Assembly (NCBI GenBank): GCA_028551475.1
Contig: CM052355.1
Coordinates: 4,464,001-4,528,000 of the forward strand
Reading direction: 5' to 3'
Source: Casuarina equisetifolia
Taxonomy: Eukaryota; Streptophyta; Magnoliopsida; Fagales; Casuarinaceae
Length of the DNA stretch: 64,000 nucleotides
The notes beneath the pieces are model-generated. The model did not search any database, had not been told where the DNA came from, and was given only the letters and a program-made list of their open reading frames with translations. Position numbers and translations under genes: made by a program. How positions within the stretch are numbered: position 1 is the stretch's first letter; the number at the start of each line of letters is the position of its first letter. Positions 47,338-58,272 of this stretch are shown here, piece after piece.

Positions 47338-48835
47338 TGTTGGAGATATGTGGTTAAAGTCCATTAATTTTTTTCGGCTTAAATCGAGGAGAATCATTGT
47401 CTTACAATGGACATGATCTATAATTTTGAAAAATATAAATTTTACAAATAGGGATTATTTTTTGTCATTATATTTTTCCTTTTATGTATACAAATGCTTG
47501 TATTATAAGTAAACTTACATTGTTCTAGGTTTACTTATAAATATAAAAACTCTCTCATGTTCTTTTCTCTTTGCTATTCACTTTGTGTCATAGTATCAAG
47601 AGTCACCATTTTCTTTCCTTTCGCAATCTTTTTTATCCTGACGCCGTTTTCTTTTTTAATTGCTTGCTTGTGTACGGTTTGTTCAGAGACCTTTAGAAGA
47701 AAGTTTATTTTTTTCTTTCCGACGAGAACATTAACCCTTTGTTTCTCATTATTCTTAATTGACACACCTTTACCTTACCTTTGTCTTTTTCTCCTTACTT
47801 TCCTTTGTACCGTTCACTCAGAGAACCTGCACACGAAAGCTAGACATCACCAGTGTGGACATTAGCTTTTCCCCAAATTTTTTCTTCGCATCCCATAAAA
47901 AACACCGTACCTTCCCTTTGTTAGCTCATCATGTCGAACCACACGATTGACTTCGACATGCCTCTTATGGAGGACTTGTAGAATGACACGGGCCTCTCTC
48001 CTGAACAACCCAACTCTTCACAACCGTTCACTGCCCCACCCCGCATGTTTTCAAAATTTCGAACCCGGCTCAACACGGGGCCGGCTCCTCCACCTCTCCA
48101 AGGTTGGTCTTATTAGAGTCCTAACCTGAACCCCAGTTTTGCTCCACTGAGTTTCGGATTTGTAGATCCCTACCTGAATAGCAACCTATTCGGGCTATGC
48201 TATCTCACCGCACCCAGGGGTCGCCTGGAGCTTGGCAACCCCCCTTTTTCACCAATGCCGCCAACGAACCCGAACTCCGATTGGTTGCTTAGCCACTCTC
48301 TAGCCAATTAAATTACCCTTCCTAGGCACGTGATCTTTGTCAAGCCCTTATTGCAAAAGACAAGGACTCTTTCATTGACGGGGCATTCCCTTGTCCAATC
48401 GACGAGTGTCTGGCTCAATATTGGCGTCGCTACAACCACCTTGGTCTCCTTCTGATCGATGAGCTAAGCAAAGCTGAGATACTCTTTGCTGAGATGTATG
48501 GCAAAATTGACCGGGCCAAACCATTCTCTCCTTCAGGTCGAAAGCGAATTCAAGCAAGGAGATTTGAACCCGATTTTACTATTCTACAATATTAGAAACT
48601 TCGTTTGCAATTCTTGGCTATCCAGAGCCCTCTCTTCACCCTCAAGCCCTTGGCCCATTTTTTCCAATCTAGGGTTTTCGAAACCTTTCGAGCAAGCTAT
48701 ATCATATTTTACGGATCCAATGGGCCAGCCTCTCGCCCGGCATCCGACAACTAACAGTTTATTACTCACTCTTGCAATGGGGTAACCAACCTGTGATTTA
48801 GCCGCGTTAAAAAATTCAAGGCTATACAAGAAAAT
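47338..48835 (+). mobile_element. Decayed Ty1-copia relic between the U2 copies
   Basis: Begins TGTTGGAGATATG, a typical LTR start, where U2-unit homology stops. A degenerate primer site (catagtatcaagag) follows at about 47,588-47,603. A gag-like start MSNHTIDFDMPLMEDL is at 47,931, and later LNYPS, a stop, then ARDLCQALIAKDKDSFIDGA and DECLAQYWRRYNHLGLLLID (48,305-48,480). This matches the copia N-terminal plus UBN2 gag pattern (NY.SW.R...AL.AK.K..FIDG). No pol and no second LTR were found. It is old, with stops and frameshifts. The right edge is approximate. Confidence 0.65.
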
Positions 48836-48850
48836 TCTAACTACGAATTG

Positions 48851-49047
48851 GGAGGGGTGCGCCAGGCCCGTGCAGTAGTGCAACGCATGGGCGACGCTTG
48901 AAGGTTCCAGTAGCAAGCTACTGTAGTGGACCTTCCCCCAAGAAAAATTAATTTAATATCATGTGACCCGATGGGCCACGTATCAGATATTAAACTGATA
49001 AGAACAGATACTACACTTGATCTTAGCCAAAAGGCCGAGAAAGGTAT
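48851..49047 (-). ncRNA. U2: U2 spliceosomal snRNA, copy 2
   Basis: Same length and 5' half as copy 1, with the same branch-site block and Sm site. Five substitutions relative to copy 1 are all in the 3' stem-loop region (for example catgggcgacgc versus catgagctacgc, ggttcc versus gggccc on the plus strand). Two of these replace gc by tt, which may alter a stem. The upstream region has an intact TATA but a USE with one changed base, so expression may differ from copy 1. Confidence 0.95.
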
Positions 49048-49071
49048 GCTTCGATAAGTAGCTCCGTTCTC

Positions 49072-49124
49072 AATTTATATGTCAGTTGTTACTTCCAGTT
49101 ATGATACATTCCCCATGTGGGACT
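49072..49124 (-). promoter_or_regulatory. U2-2 promoter: TATA plus mutated USE
   Basis: TATA ATATAAATT is at 49,072-49,080 (-25 to -33). The USE position reads GTCCCACATGG (49,113-49,124), with G in place of the C of the consensus ...CATCG. Spacing is as in copy 1. Confidence 0.75.
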
Positions 49125-49660
49125 GCGAAAACCTCCGGGCCTCAACTTCGAAGACCAACTTGTTCCATCTGTCGCACTTGCGTCGCGCTGATGCAACGGA
49201 GCCACTCGGTCCGCACTAGGTTCCGTAGTCCATTTTACGAACCCGTTCTAATCATATTCTAAAGTAAGACTGATTTTGCAGCGCGGGCAAACAGAAGTCC
49301 AGGCGCTTGTGAAGTAGAAGGAACGAGACCTGAAGGCTTCTCGTTTTTTGGGCTATCGCACCCATTCGGTTCAAAGAATTCCGGCCTTGGTTTAGGATCA
49401 GTTGTCTTAGATTGTTCATGATGTCAATGTATTAGTTAACTATAAAAATAGTTAAAATAATTATAAAAGAACCATGGTCCACAAAGAAAAAGAAGAAATC
49501 TTTTTTTACAAGCAACATTATATCACATGTGCTAACCAATTTATCAATGTAACAAGATATACTAATTTTAGGAGGCAGCATGTAAAATGTCATATCCTTT
49601 AATTAATCCATGTTATAATGGTCGTCTCATGGAGTTACATTTAGCACTGCTAAATTTTTC

Positions 49661-51302
49661 AAAGTTCTTCATTCATAACCAGTCCTTGATTGATTAGGTT
49701 TCTCCAAAGACCATTTCGGGTTATTTTAGCTACAATCTACCAAACCCGTACGTGGATTTTCTTTTTGGCCCAAATTTCTTCAAAAACGTTATTTCCTTCT
49801 TTGACAGCCATGTGAAAGAAAAAGAATCGAAGGCCCAAATTGCAACCTTAATAGGTTAAAACTAGCTTTAAACCATTTTATCTCTTCCTGGTCTTTATCT
49901 CTCGTAGTCTACTCATTTTATTTGTATGAAAAAAAAACCATTATTTATTTATTTGTTAATGTTGGAGATGTGATTGTTCTATATTGATTGTGCAAGTGTA
50001 ACCAGCTCTCTTCATATATTGGTGGATTTTCTCCTATTTTCAATTGTTTTTGAGATGAACTCTCATTTGGCATTAGAGCCTTGTATTTGCCCTCGCACTA
50101 TCTTTCCTATACTGGGCCCTGGCCTTATTATCCACATTTCAGTTCTCATGCCAGCAGGAGGACTGCATACGAGAAGGCCATCCCAAAATTAACTAGTTTT
50201 GCAGTAGTTATCAATAATGAGTTTCTGCATCTATTGTTGATTGGTTTTGGGGTGAGTTTATACAATTAATAACTCCCCTCAGGTAATGAAAATATTGCTA
50301 CGACAAGGAGAAGGGAGATAGAAAGGATGAAGGAAGATCGTGGTGCATATCTAGCTTAGTCGGTAGAGCGCAAGGTTCTAGCCCTGTTCGTAGCTGTGGT
50401 TCGTGTCCTCTCACAGGACATACGTCAGGTAACAAGTATCACCGTCCTTATCATCTCTCTCCCGTACGCGCCCCATGGTCTCAAATCCATCACATAAGCA
50501 CGCATAATGCTTCCCGACGACAAGAAGTATGTTATGGAACGTCACAATGTAACCGAACAGATGAGATGATGGTAAAGTTAGTCCAGGAGGGTGTTATTTC
50601 CTTAAGTTGTTATAGGGTTCAAAATGTACGTCATATTGGTTATCAACGTCGGGCCTGAGGTAAGAAGTACTTCGTCGTACTAACGGTCCATTCATCAACG
50701 TCGTTTCTTCACGCATATGCCCCCACAACTATAGAATTTGCCAAAAACGACAACCTTGAAAGATATATAAAATCAGTTCTTTTGGAACGCTCATTGCTTC
50801 GCTACCCACTGATAGTGTGAGAAGCACAGCAGAATGTTTCGTTGTTTCGTCAACGGAAGTTCAATAAGTATGATACGTGAAAAACAATGTAACTCGGCAA
50901 TGTAAAGGCACCAAAGGATCGCAGGCGCCTGGCTTGAAGCACTCAGTTCTGTTCGAGGATAACGTAAACATAGATAGAAAAAAATCTTCCGTCATCGTTT
51001 GTACACTAGGGTCAGTCAGAACCAACCACACTGTCTATTTCTGTATAAACTTTGTTACCGAAATTTCAGAAAGACCAAACTACGCGAGTGAAATGTAAGA
51101 TTTTGATTTCTCAATTTCGAAGACCCTGCATCCGACCATTTAGCTGAAAGTGTGTGTAGCTTTCATCGAATAAGTTGTTGAAACTATATGACCCTTGGGG
51201 AACAAAGGCAGAAGACTAGAGAAGCATATCCAATGCAATCGAATATGTTCCATTAAGAGCTTCTTCATGCACCGGTTCTCATAAGTTAAATTGAAGATTC
51301 CT
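49661..51302. other. Intergenic, no protein gene seen
   Basis: Apart from a tRNA-like sequence at 50,344-50,417 there is nothing that I recognise. The right part (from about 51,130) probably holds the 3' UTR of the WD40 gene. The motif tgttggagatgtg at about 49,960 resembles the LTR start at 47,338 and may be another LTR remnant. Confidence 0.45.
50344..50417 (+). ncRNA. tRNA-derived sequence (pseudo-tRNA-Lys or SINE head)
   Basis: The stretch reads like a plant tRNA-Lys: A-box TAGCTTAGTCGGTAGAGCG, an anticodon-arm-like caaggttctagccctg, and a B-box GGTTCGTGTCC. The acceptor stem does not pair well, the anticodon loop is not canonical, and the variable/T arms are irregular, so it is not a working tRNA gene. 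Pol III A and B boxes with correct spacing followed by unrelated sequence fit a tRNA-derived SINE. Confidence 0.5.
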
Positions 51303-54300
51303 TTAATGAACTGATGGAGCCGCCCATAACTTCACTTTCTTATCAACACTGGCCGTGGCTAAAACCATAACTTCTCCATCTCCTGTATAAGAGTACATTG
51401 GTGTTATGGGGTTTAGATCTCACGTATTTTAACAAAAAAGAAACAAATTTAAAGAGAAAGACATCATTCAGTACAAGTGCATAATGCCCAAAAAGTGAAG
51501 AAATAAATATACTATCAACCCAACCTCTCATTTCTCACCCAAAGATATTGGCATGCAGCAGGAGTACTTTGGATTGTGTTTTTATTTATCATTCAGTACA
51601 GTATCAAATTAAGATCCACGAATACATGATCTACAACATCTGCTTACTTGTGTTGAATGCTCTTTAATCTACGATACTGACCAGAAGCATACTTTGCCCT
51701 ATCACACGAGCATTTATGCACAGGAATCATTTAGGCTTCTAGTACATTAGCAAAGGAGAAAATAAATTTTCACTAACGGGTTTCTTAGTCAGCATTTTCA
51801 AGCCATCATTTGCCTATGATTCTCGATGATTGGGGTCCAACTGAGTTCATATCTTCTCAAAAGAAAGACTTTGATTTGAGAGCTTCTGGAATATCTCTAC
51901 TGCTTAAGCACATCTAGGGTTCAAAGCAGACAATTTATCCATGCAACATAAAGAACGTAACTTACCCATAGGAATGCTCCTAGGTGCCCATGAAATGGAT
52001 GCGATGTCACCTGCATGATGGACTGAGGTCAATACAATATTCAGAGGCTAATCACTTCCGTATTCGTTGAAGCATACATCCTTTATGTAACCCCATATTA
52101 ATCCCAGAGTTCAGGAAGAAAAGTTAAATGGTCAAGCTATGGAGGTACAACGTTGAGCTGCATGTTTGAGCCAGACAATGATGTCTAAGACCATATTTAA
52201 CTAAAGAAATCTAAATGCAGAATGCAAACCAACAAATAGCAAGAGGAAGGAAATTCAAATTAGGATAATCTGAATAAGAATTGACAAACAGGACACAGTC
52301 ACTTCCACAGCCACCATCAGGCTAAGTTTCTTTTACATCACTGGATAGCAAATGTACACAAAATTTAAGAAATATGCTAGTATAAGTTCATGAAACAAGA
52401 TATCAATCCTTGGTATGAACCTTAGTACATGTGAAGCAACAACAACTACAAGGGAGGGCCAGGCTAGTTTCGTGATAGGACAGGGTTCATATATGGACCA
52501 TGCTAGCTACAAATCATCCCTTACCCAATAGAGGAGGAAAATAAGTTCCTTCACACGCCAGATTTATAATTAAGATACGAGTTGGAAAAGTATATAGAGA
52601 AACTGCAGAAAAACATCCAACTAAGAATACCTTCATGTGCTTTGTCAGCTGTGTCCAGAACCTTCCCAGTTTCTGCACATAACCACTGCAATGTTGAACC
52701 ATGGGTTGCAGCCAATATCCTCCCATCGGGGGATATACTGAGCCGATCATAGTGCAAAGTAGCACCACTTGAGTCATGAAGTGGTATTGGAAACACCTTC
52801 AGCGTTTTTGGATCCTCATCCATATGATACCGGACTTCAGGATGCAGGTAAAGAACGGTTAGTACAGACAAGATTAGGAAACTAAAAGTGAAAGAAAACA
52901 CATTACAAAACAGAAAGTCAGTTAATTTGAGGGACAAATTTTGCTTATAAATATGTTTTTATGTTAACTTCAAGTTCACATTCAAGAAGTGGGAGAGTTG
53001 CTAGTTCAAAGATGGTGTTTTCCTCTTACCCATGCAAGTGTAGGAGGGAGATTGATGAATGTTGATTAATCGCCCATCATGAGGTAAGAGGAAAAAACGC
53101 ATTATAGGTTATGGTGAAGAGACAAGCAAAGATAGATGCATATATTAGCTCAAACACCTGAGAAAAGCTTAGTCAAGCCACAAAGCCCAAGAACATTGTT
53201 CTAATAGCTACTTTGCTTTGATCTCACCTATTGAAATCAAAATTAAAAATTTAGCAGTGATTAGAGGATCAGCCTTCAGCACTTTGTCATTCGATCCTTA
53301 TACATATTTAATTGGAAGTATCCATCCAACTCAGTCAACACAGAAAGAAAAATATCTCCTTGTACTTTCTATAGCCAATTCCTTCTATCTCTTACTTACT
53401 CTTAGATAAAGAACATGAGAATGGATATTCTTCCTCCAATTGTTCACTGAAAAGTAAGGGGTTGATTTTCATGAACATGCTTAGGAAATATAATATGAAA
53501 CTAAGATGTACCATTGATATTCCAAATTCTAATTGAACCATCTTTCGATGCCGTGATAATTTGCTCCGAGCTAGGGGCAAAGCACAACCAAGTCACTGCA
53601 CTCTGAATGACAACAGATGAAAAACAAAGAAAGGATTAGAAATAAGAAACGATCAGTCATTAGGTATGATGAGACTATAAAAAATTATAATAACAAAGGA
53701 ACAATAGAACAAAGATTTAGTAGCCACACAAGGTGGACTTAAAAACAAAGTTAGTGATAACACTTATACCACAGAAAGATCTTAAATTTGTACCATAAAT
53801 AGTAGATTATGTGCACTATCAACTTTTCATGGTCTAGTATGATATGCTCTGTACTATAAGAAACCAAAAAATAACTATCCTTCTGTCATAAATTACACTG
53901 GAGAAACATGATATATTTTAGAAAATTTCACTGAACAGTGTCTTGACACCATATGCAATACAATTAGAATCACACAATGCAATCGTGCATATAGATATAC
54001 AACCTTATGCCCTTTAAGCTGCATAGCTTTTGAAACCTCCTTGACAGAACCATCCTTTGAGTATACAATTTCCCAGACCTACATAAAAATTAGAAGACAC
54101 AAAACAAGCTGTTAGTTGATAACGTCACACCATTTCCAGATGACATGCACGGAACACTGGATCGACATGCTAGGGATCCCAACAAACATATTGTATATAA
54201 CACTCCCTTTTATCTAGGCGATGGAAGAAAATTGTACAGCAAAAGAATTATTGATCAAGGGCTACAATATGACTGCTCTTGACTGAGAGGAAAAGAAAAG

Positions 54301-57147
54301 CAAAAATAAACAGAGAAGTTCTATTTCTTTTTAGGATTGGTCAAGTAAAGAGGTGGACAATCCACTAACCGCAGGAATGTACCTTAAGTTGCATTGCACG
54401 TTGTCAGCAATGAAATGCATCAGAGGAAAGGTCCGCAAGATGTTTCATGTAAACTAACAATTAAAACATCTTCCGTTCTTTCCACTTTATTGAACATTTC
54501 CTGGTGACTACTTCTGCCAAGACTTTCTTTACAACAATGGAATAAAACATATATCCCAACTCATTAGAAGTACATTCTCATTTTGTAAAATTTCCGTATA
54601 GGCATGTAGCTATAATGTTGAGTTAGTGGCGAGTGAAATTTATGCATAAAGAAGTAACTAGGCAATGCATAGCATGTGCCAAAGCTATACATAAACAAAT
54701 GCAATCTTGTGAAACCCAGTGAGAAGTTTCGTGACCAACAATTTTCACATTCAAAACATGAACCTATAGAGCCTAGATTGGTCACTGACCGTCTTGCTTA
54801 CCAAGGTATAGAGATACTCACCTTCACATCTGCAGTAAAAGCTGCAGCAGCAATAAAACGCCCGTTTGGTGACATGGCAACCATGGTATTTTTCAACTGA
54901 TTTGTGTCAACACTTCCCAGTATCTTCCCAGTTCTTCCATGCCAAAGGATGATGTCAGTACCTGAAAAGTAACAAATCATCAGAAGCCAAAAAAGAACAC
55001 AAGTTTCCTAGGATAAAGATAACAAAGCACCTTCTGAACAAGAGGCAAGAATTGTACTCCCATCAGCACTTCCATAACTTGCAGTAGTTCCAACAAGGGT
55101 CAGAATAGCTCTTTTCTCATGAACTTTGTGCTGTTCCCATTTAATTTCTGGGAGAGGAAGCTTGGCTTGTTGCTTAGTCTCATCAGAAGCTTTGGCCTTT
55201 TCCTCTCCGTACATGTATAAAGAAGAGCCAACAAGCATATGAGAAGCCACAACAATAGAAGAAACATCGTCAGAGAATGCAACTGCTGTTGGATGGCCTC
55301 CTGTAGGCAAATTAATTCTAAGAAACCTGCAAAAATGTCAAAGAATATGAGGAGAAAGAAACAAGGAAAACCATGTGTGTCCTTTGATATTGAAATAAAA
55401 TCTGGTATTGTGTCAAGGTTACTTGAGATTCATACTTGAAACTCTTACTTGAAGCATCATCTAACTTGAATACCCTGACCACTCCATCAGCACAAGCTGT
55501 TTTAATATATAAGAAACTGCGTGTGAGTATTAAAAAGATGCGTATTATGTAAGAGAAACCAAATGATTCAAGCAAACACTCAGCCGGTCACCTTATTAAA
55601 GATTAAAATGCAAATCAGAGGCGAAGGTTATAGTTTAGTTCGACAGGTATCTGATTCTCCTCAACATTCTTTTTGTGCCAAAAGATCCAAGAAGATCTTT
55701 GATAAATAATGGATTATAGGCAACTAAGAAACTTAGAAGGCCAAACTCTAAGAAAGCTGAGATGAACACAACCAGTAAAAGTAATATCTCTGCTCATCTT
55801 AATTGAAGCTCTGATCCATAATAAGGAGAAAGGAAAAAAGAAGAAAGAAAGAAAAGGCACGAAATTGTAAGTACCCACATGCAAAATGACAAAGCAAACC
55901 AGAACTACACCTTATGTTAGTCCATGTAATTTATGCCACCACCACAAGATAGATCACTTTCCAACATTACCAATCGCTACAATTTTTTAATAAACTTCAG
56001 CAGCCAGAGAAACAAATAAATTAGCACAAAGATGAATAATTTACCTGTTGCTAGACTTCGCCCATCAGAGGAAAAACATATCCCAGTGACTGAGTCAGCA
56101 TGGCCCTTCAGAGTATTCAAATCCAATGAATGATGCCGTTTGATTTGATCCTGGATTGCAAATCACAAGCAACTAGAGTAAAGTAAAACACAATAATCAT
56201 CTCAATCCTAAAGGTTGTATAAAAATTTATGACAAACAAGGAAAACTTAAAAACTTAACACTATTTCAAAGACTCATAAAATTCGGAATGGGGCAAATTA
56301 AGCCAATCTCCATCAAAGTTTGGGACAATGGAAGGGGCTTACCTCCTCTTCTCGGAAATGGCATTCCATCCTCAATGTAAGTGATTCATATAGCAGATAC
56401 ACCCAAACTGCCACTTACATGCCATTACAAACTGACAAAATATTCTTGTTTGAAATTAAATTCCCAACCAAATTAATCTCGGATCATAGTTACTAACCGA
56501 AATGGTTAGCTGACAAAGAAAATCACGAAAAAAAAGAAAAAAGAACGTAAGCCTCAAGGATGTAGTGCCTCAAGGAAGGTGGATCTGTTATACAATTCAT
56601 ATAACAAAAATGCTTTTCTATTACTAGGAAGCCAAAAGCCAATGTATCCAAAAACTAAATAGGCAAGTCAAACCCTTTCATCTTCGTTTCTTAGAATCGA
56701 TTTTCTCGTGTACCAAACAGGCGATAAGATCACAGCCAGAACTCAAAAGCAAGGCGGTAAAGCTTTGCATAGAATTTATTGCAGAGATACTCGAAAATTC
56801 TTAAGTCCATATAAACAATCGAAATTGGACCAAGCCCTACGCAACTATTCGGATAGTCCATTTACAAGTAGTATAAGATTCCGCATTTTTTCTCACATTT
56901 CTCGCAAAACAAACGGACAATTAACGAACAAGCTTACCTTATCAGCGGCGGAATGGGAGTGAGCTTTGGAGTGAGACTTCTTGGGCTGAGGAGGCTTGGG
57001 TTGCTTTTTGGGATCCGATTGGGGCTCTGCTTTCGCGATGGACTGCACCTCGGATCGCCGCTTGCTCATGTAGCTCCCGAAGAAGACGAGCGCTATCAAA
57101 GCGCCGAGTATAACCGAAACGACCGAAATTGTAAGGAACGTATCCAT
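51303..57147 (-). CDS. WD40-repeat membrane-anchored protein (transducin beta-like 2, TBL2 type)
   Basis: Ten exons: 57147-56938, 56150-56045, 55496-55436, 55326-55031, 54961-54822, 54078-54004, 53602-53512, 52834-52631, 52010-51966 and 51382-51303, giving 435 aa. Seen: an N-terminal hydrophobic anchor (FLTISVVSVILGALIALVFF), a basic/Pro-rich linker (KKQPKPPQPKKSHSKAHSHS), then WD repeats (LKGHADSVTGICFSSDGRSL, TDIILWHGRTGKILGSVDTN, LKGHKSAVTWLCFAPSSEQI, DGSIRIWNINV, LQWLCAETGKVLDTADKAHE, LATASVDKKVKLW). Animal TBL2 is an ER membrane protein linked to PERK stress signalling; the plant role is not known to me. An in-frame ATG 24 bases upstream (57,171) is possible; the later one is chosen because the anchor follows directly. 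All phases agree. Confidence 0.92.
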
Positions 57148-58272
57148 TTTGTGGCCGGCGAGGGAATCCAAGAGACCGCTTTGGCAGTAAGGATAATTTC
57201 TTGTAATGAGTTGGCAGAGAGCTCCAGAGAACGTAAATTCGCGTGGGATTTATATGCGTGGGGAGGAGTGACTCTGTTCACGCGTCCGATATTTAGCAGC
57301 GGATAAATACAAAAATTAATCGTAAAAAATTCCTATCTTTTACTCAAAATTAATCGTGGGTGAATTCTAAATCAAAATGGTTAATTCCTCGCCCTTGACT
57401 AGTGTCGAAATCTTAAATTGACAGTCATTGTAATTTTGAGATGTCTCTGGCGAATCCCAGCGGCGAGGAAGAGTCGGCTGTCCCCGTCGTTTTGGGTTGA
57501 GCAGGGGAGCAGGTTCTTTGGACTACTAGTTAAGGACCGGTGGGCGTGGTGTTGCGCGTACGAGAGGTACAGAGTCGGGTTGTCATTTGCCTTCATGAGT
57601 GCAACTTTTTTTGGCACGCGAAGGAGCAGTCCCCCTCTGTATACTCTGCAGATCAGGTAGCCTGATCAAGTAAAAGGGGGTTTACTGCAATGTGTACGCA
57701 GTATCAACATCTTTTGTCCTTTGGAAAGTGTTAATGAACATGAATATGTTTTAAGATATTGTTATTATAGTTTGTAATATTTCTTATAATATTCTTATTA
57801 TTTTTTCATTAGACGAGTAAATGAGAGAGGACGCTTAAGCACAAGCATTTCCAACGAGGCGATGCTGCACTATGATGCCAACAAGATAGTCAGTCATGCA
57901 CAGCTGGCCGCGGTCTCAAGGCACCAAATGCAATCGATAGCATTCATTTCCTAGCCGGAAACGGAAGTCATATAACGCAAATGCAACTGGAACGCAATAA
58001 AATTCACTCTCTGAGTGCTGGAGAAAAAAAAAAAAAAAAAAGAAAGAAAGAAAGTTGACTACGTGAAAAAGACTGCACAGCGAGGAACTGAATTGGTTGT
58101 GTTTCCTTACAAACCAAGGCATGATTCACTAGAAACGTAGGAGCATTCTGCAATTTCCCATACATCAAGACGGGGTTGCATTTTGTATATTGAAGCGAAA
58201 AGGAAAATAAAATCATATCAGGAATACAAAAGAAAGGGCCAACACTCGACCTGCTGCCTTTGGTGCCAACAT
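57148..58272. other. Intergenic: WD40-gene promoter and SEC1 3' flank
   Basis: The 5' flank of the WD40 gene at the left and 3' UTR of the SEC1-family gene at the right. Open frames here (57,399-57,660, 58,004-58,216) lack recognisable products. An A18 tract with gaaagaaagaaag lies at 58,023-58,053. Confidence 0.5.

Larger units (their letters stand above)
48851..49660 (-). repeat. U2 duplication unit 2 (with 5' flank)
   Basis: Partner of 46,512-47,337. It has diverged by many substitutions and small indels (for example loss of the ccaagtcctaacagg segment), so the duplication is not recent even though the U2 5' half is identical. Selection or gene conversion on the RNA is implied. Confidence 0.85.

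Noticed and set aside
47557..47950. Hydrophobic plus-strand frame of ~100 codons (FFPFAIFFILTPFSFLIA...)
   Set aside because: T-rich DNA yields Phe/Leu by default; it sits in the copia relic leader upstream of gag.
50344..50417. Functional tRNA-Lys gene
   Set aside because: Acceptor and T-arm pairing are poor and the anticodon loop is wrong; kept only as a tRNA-derived sequence.
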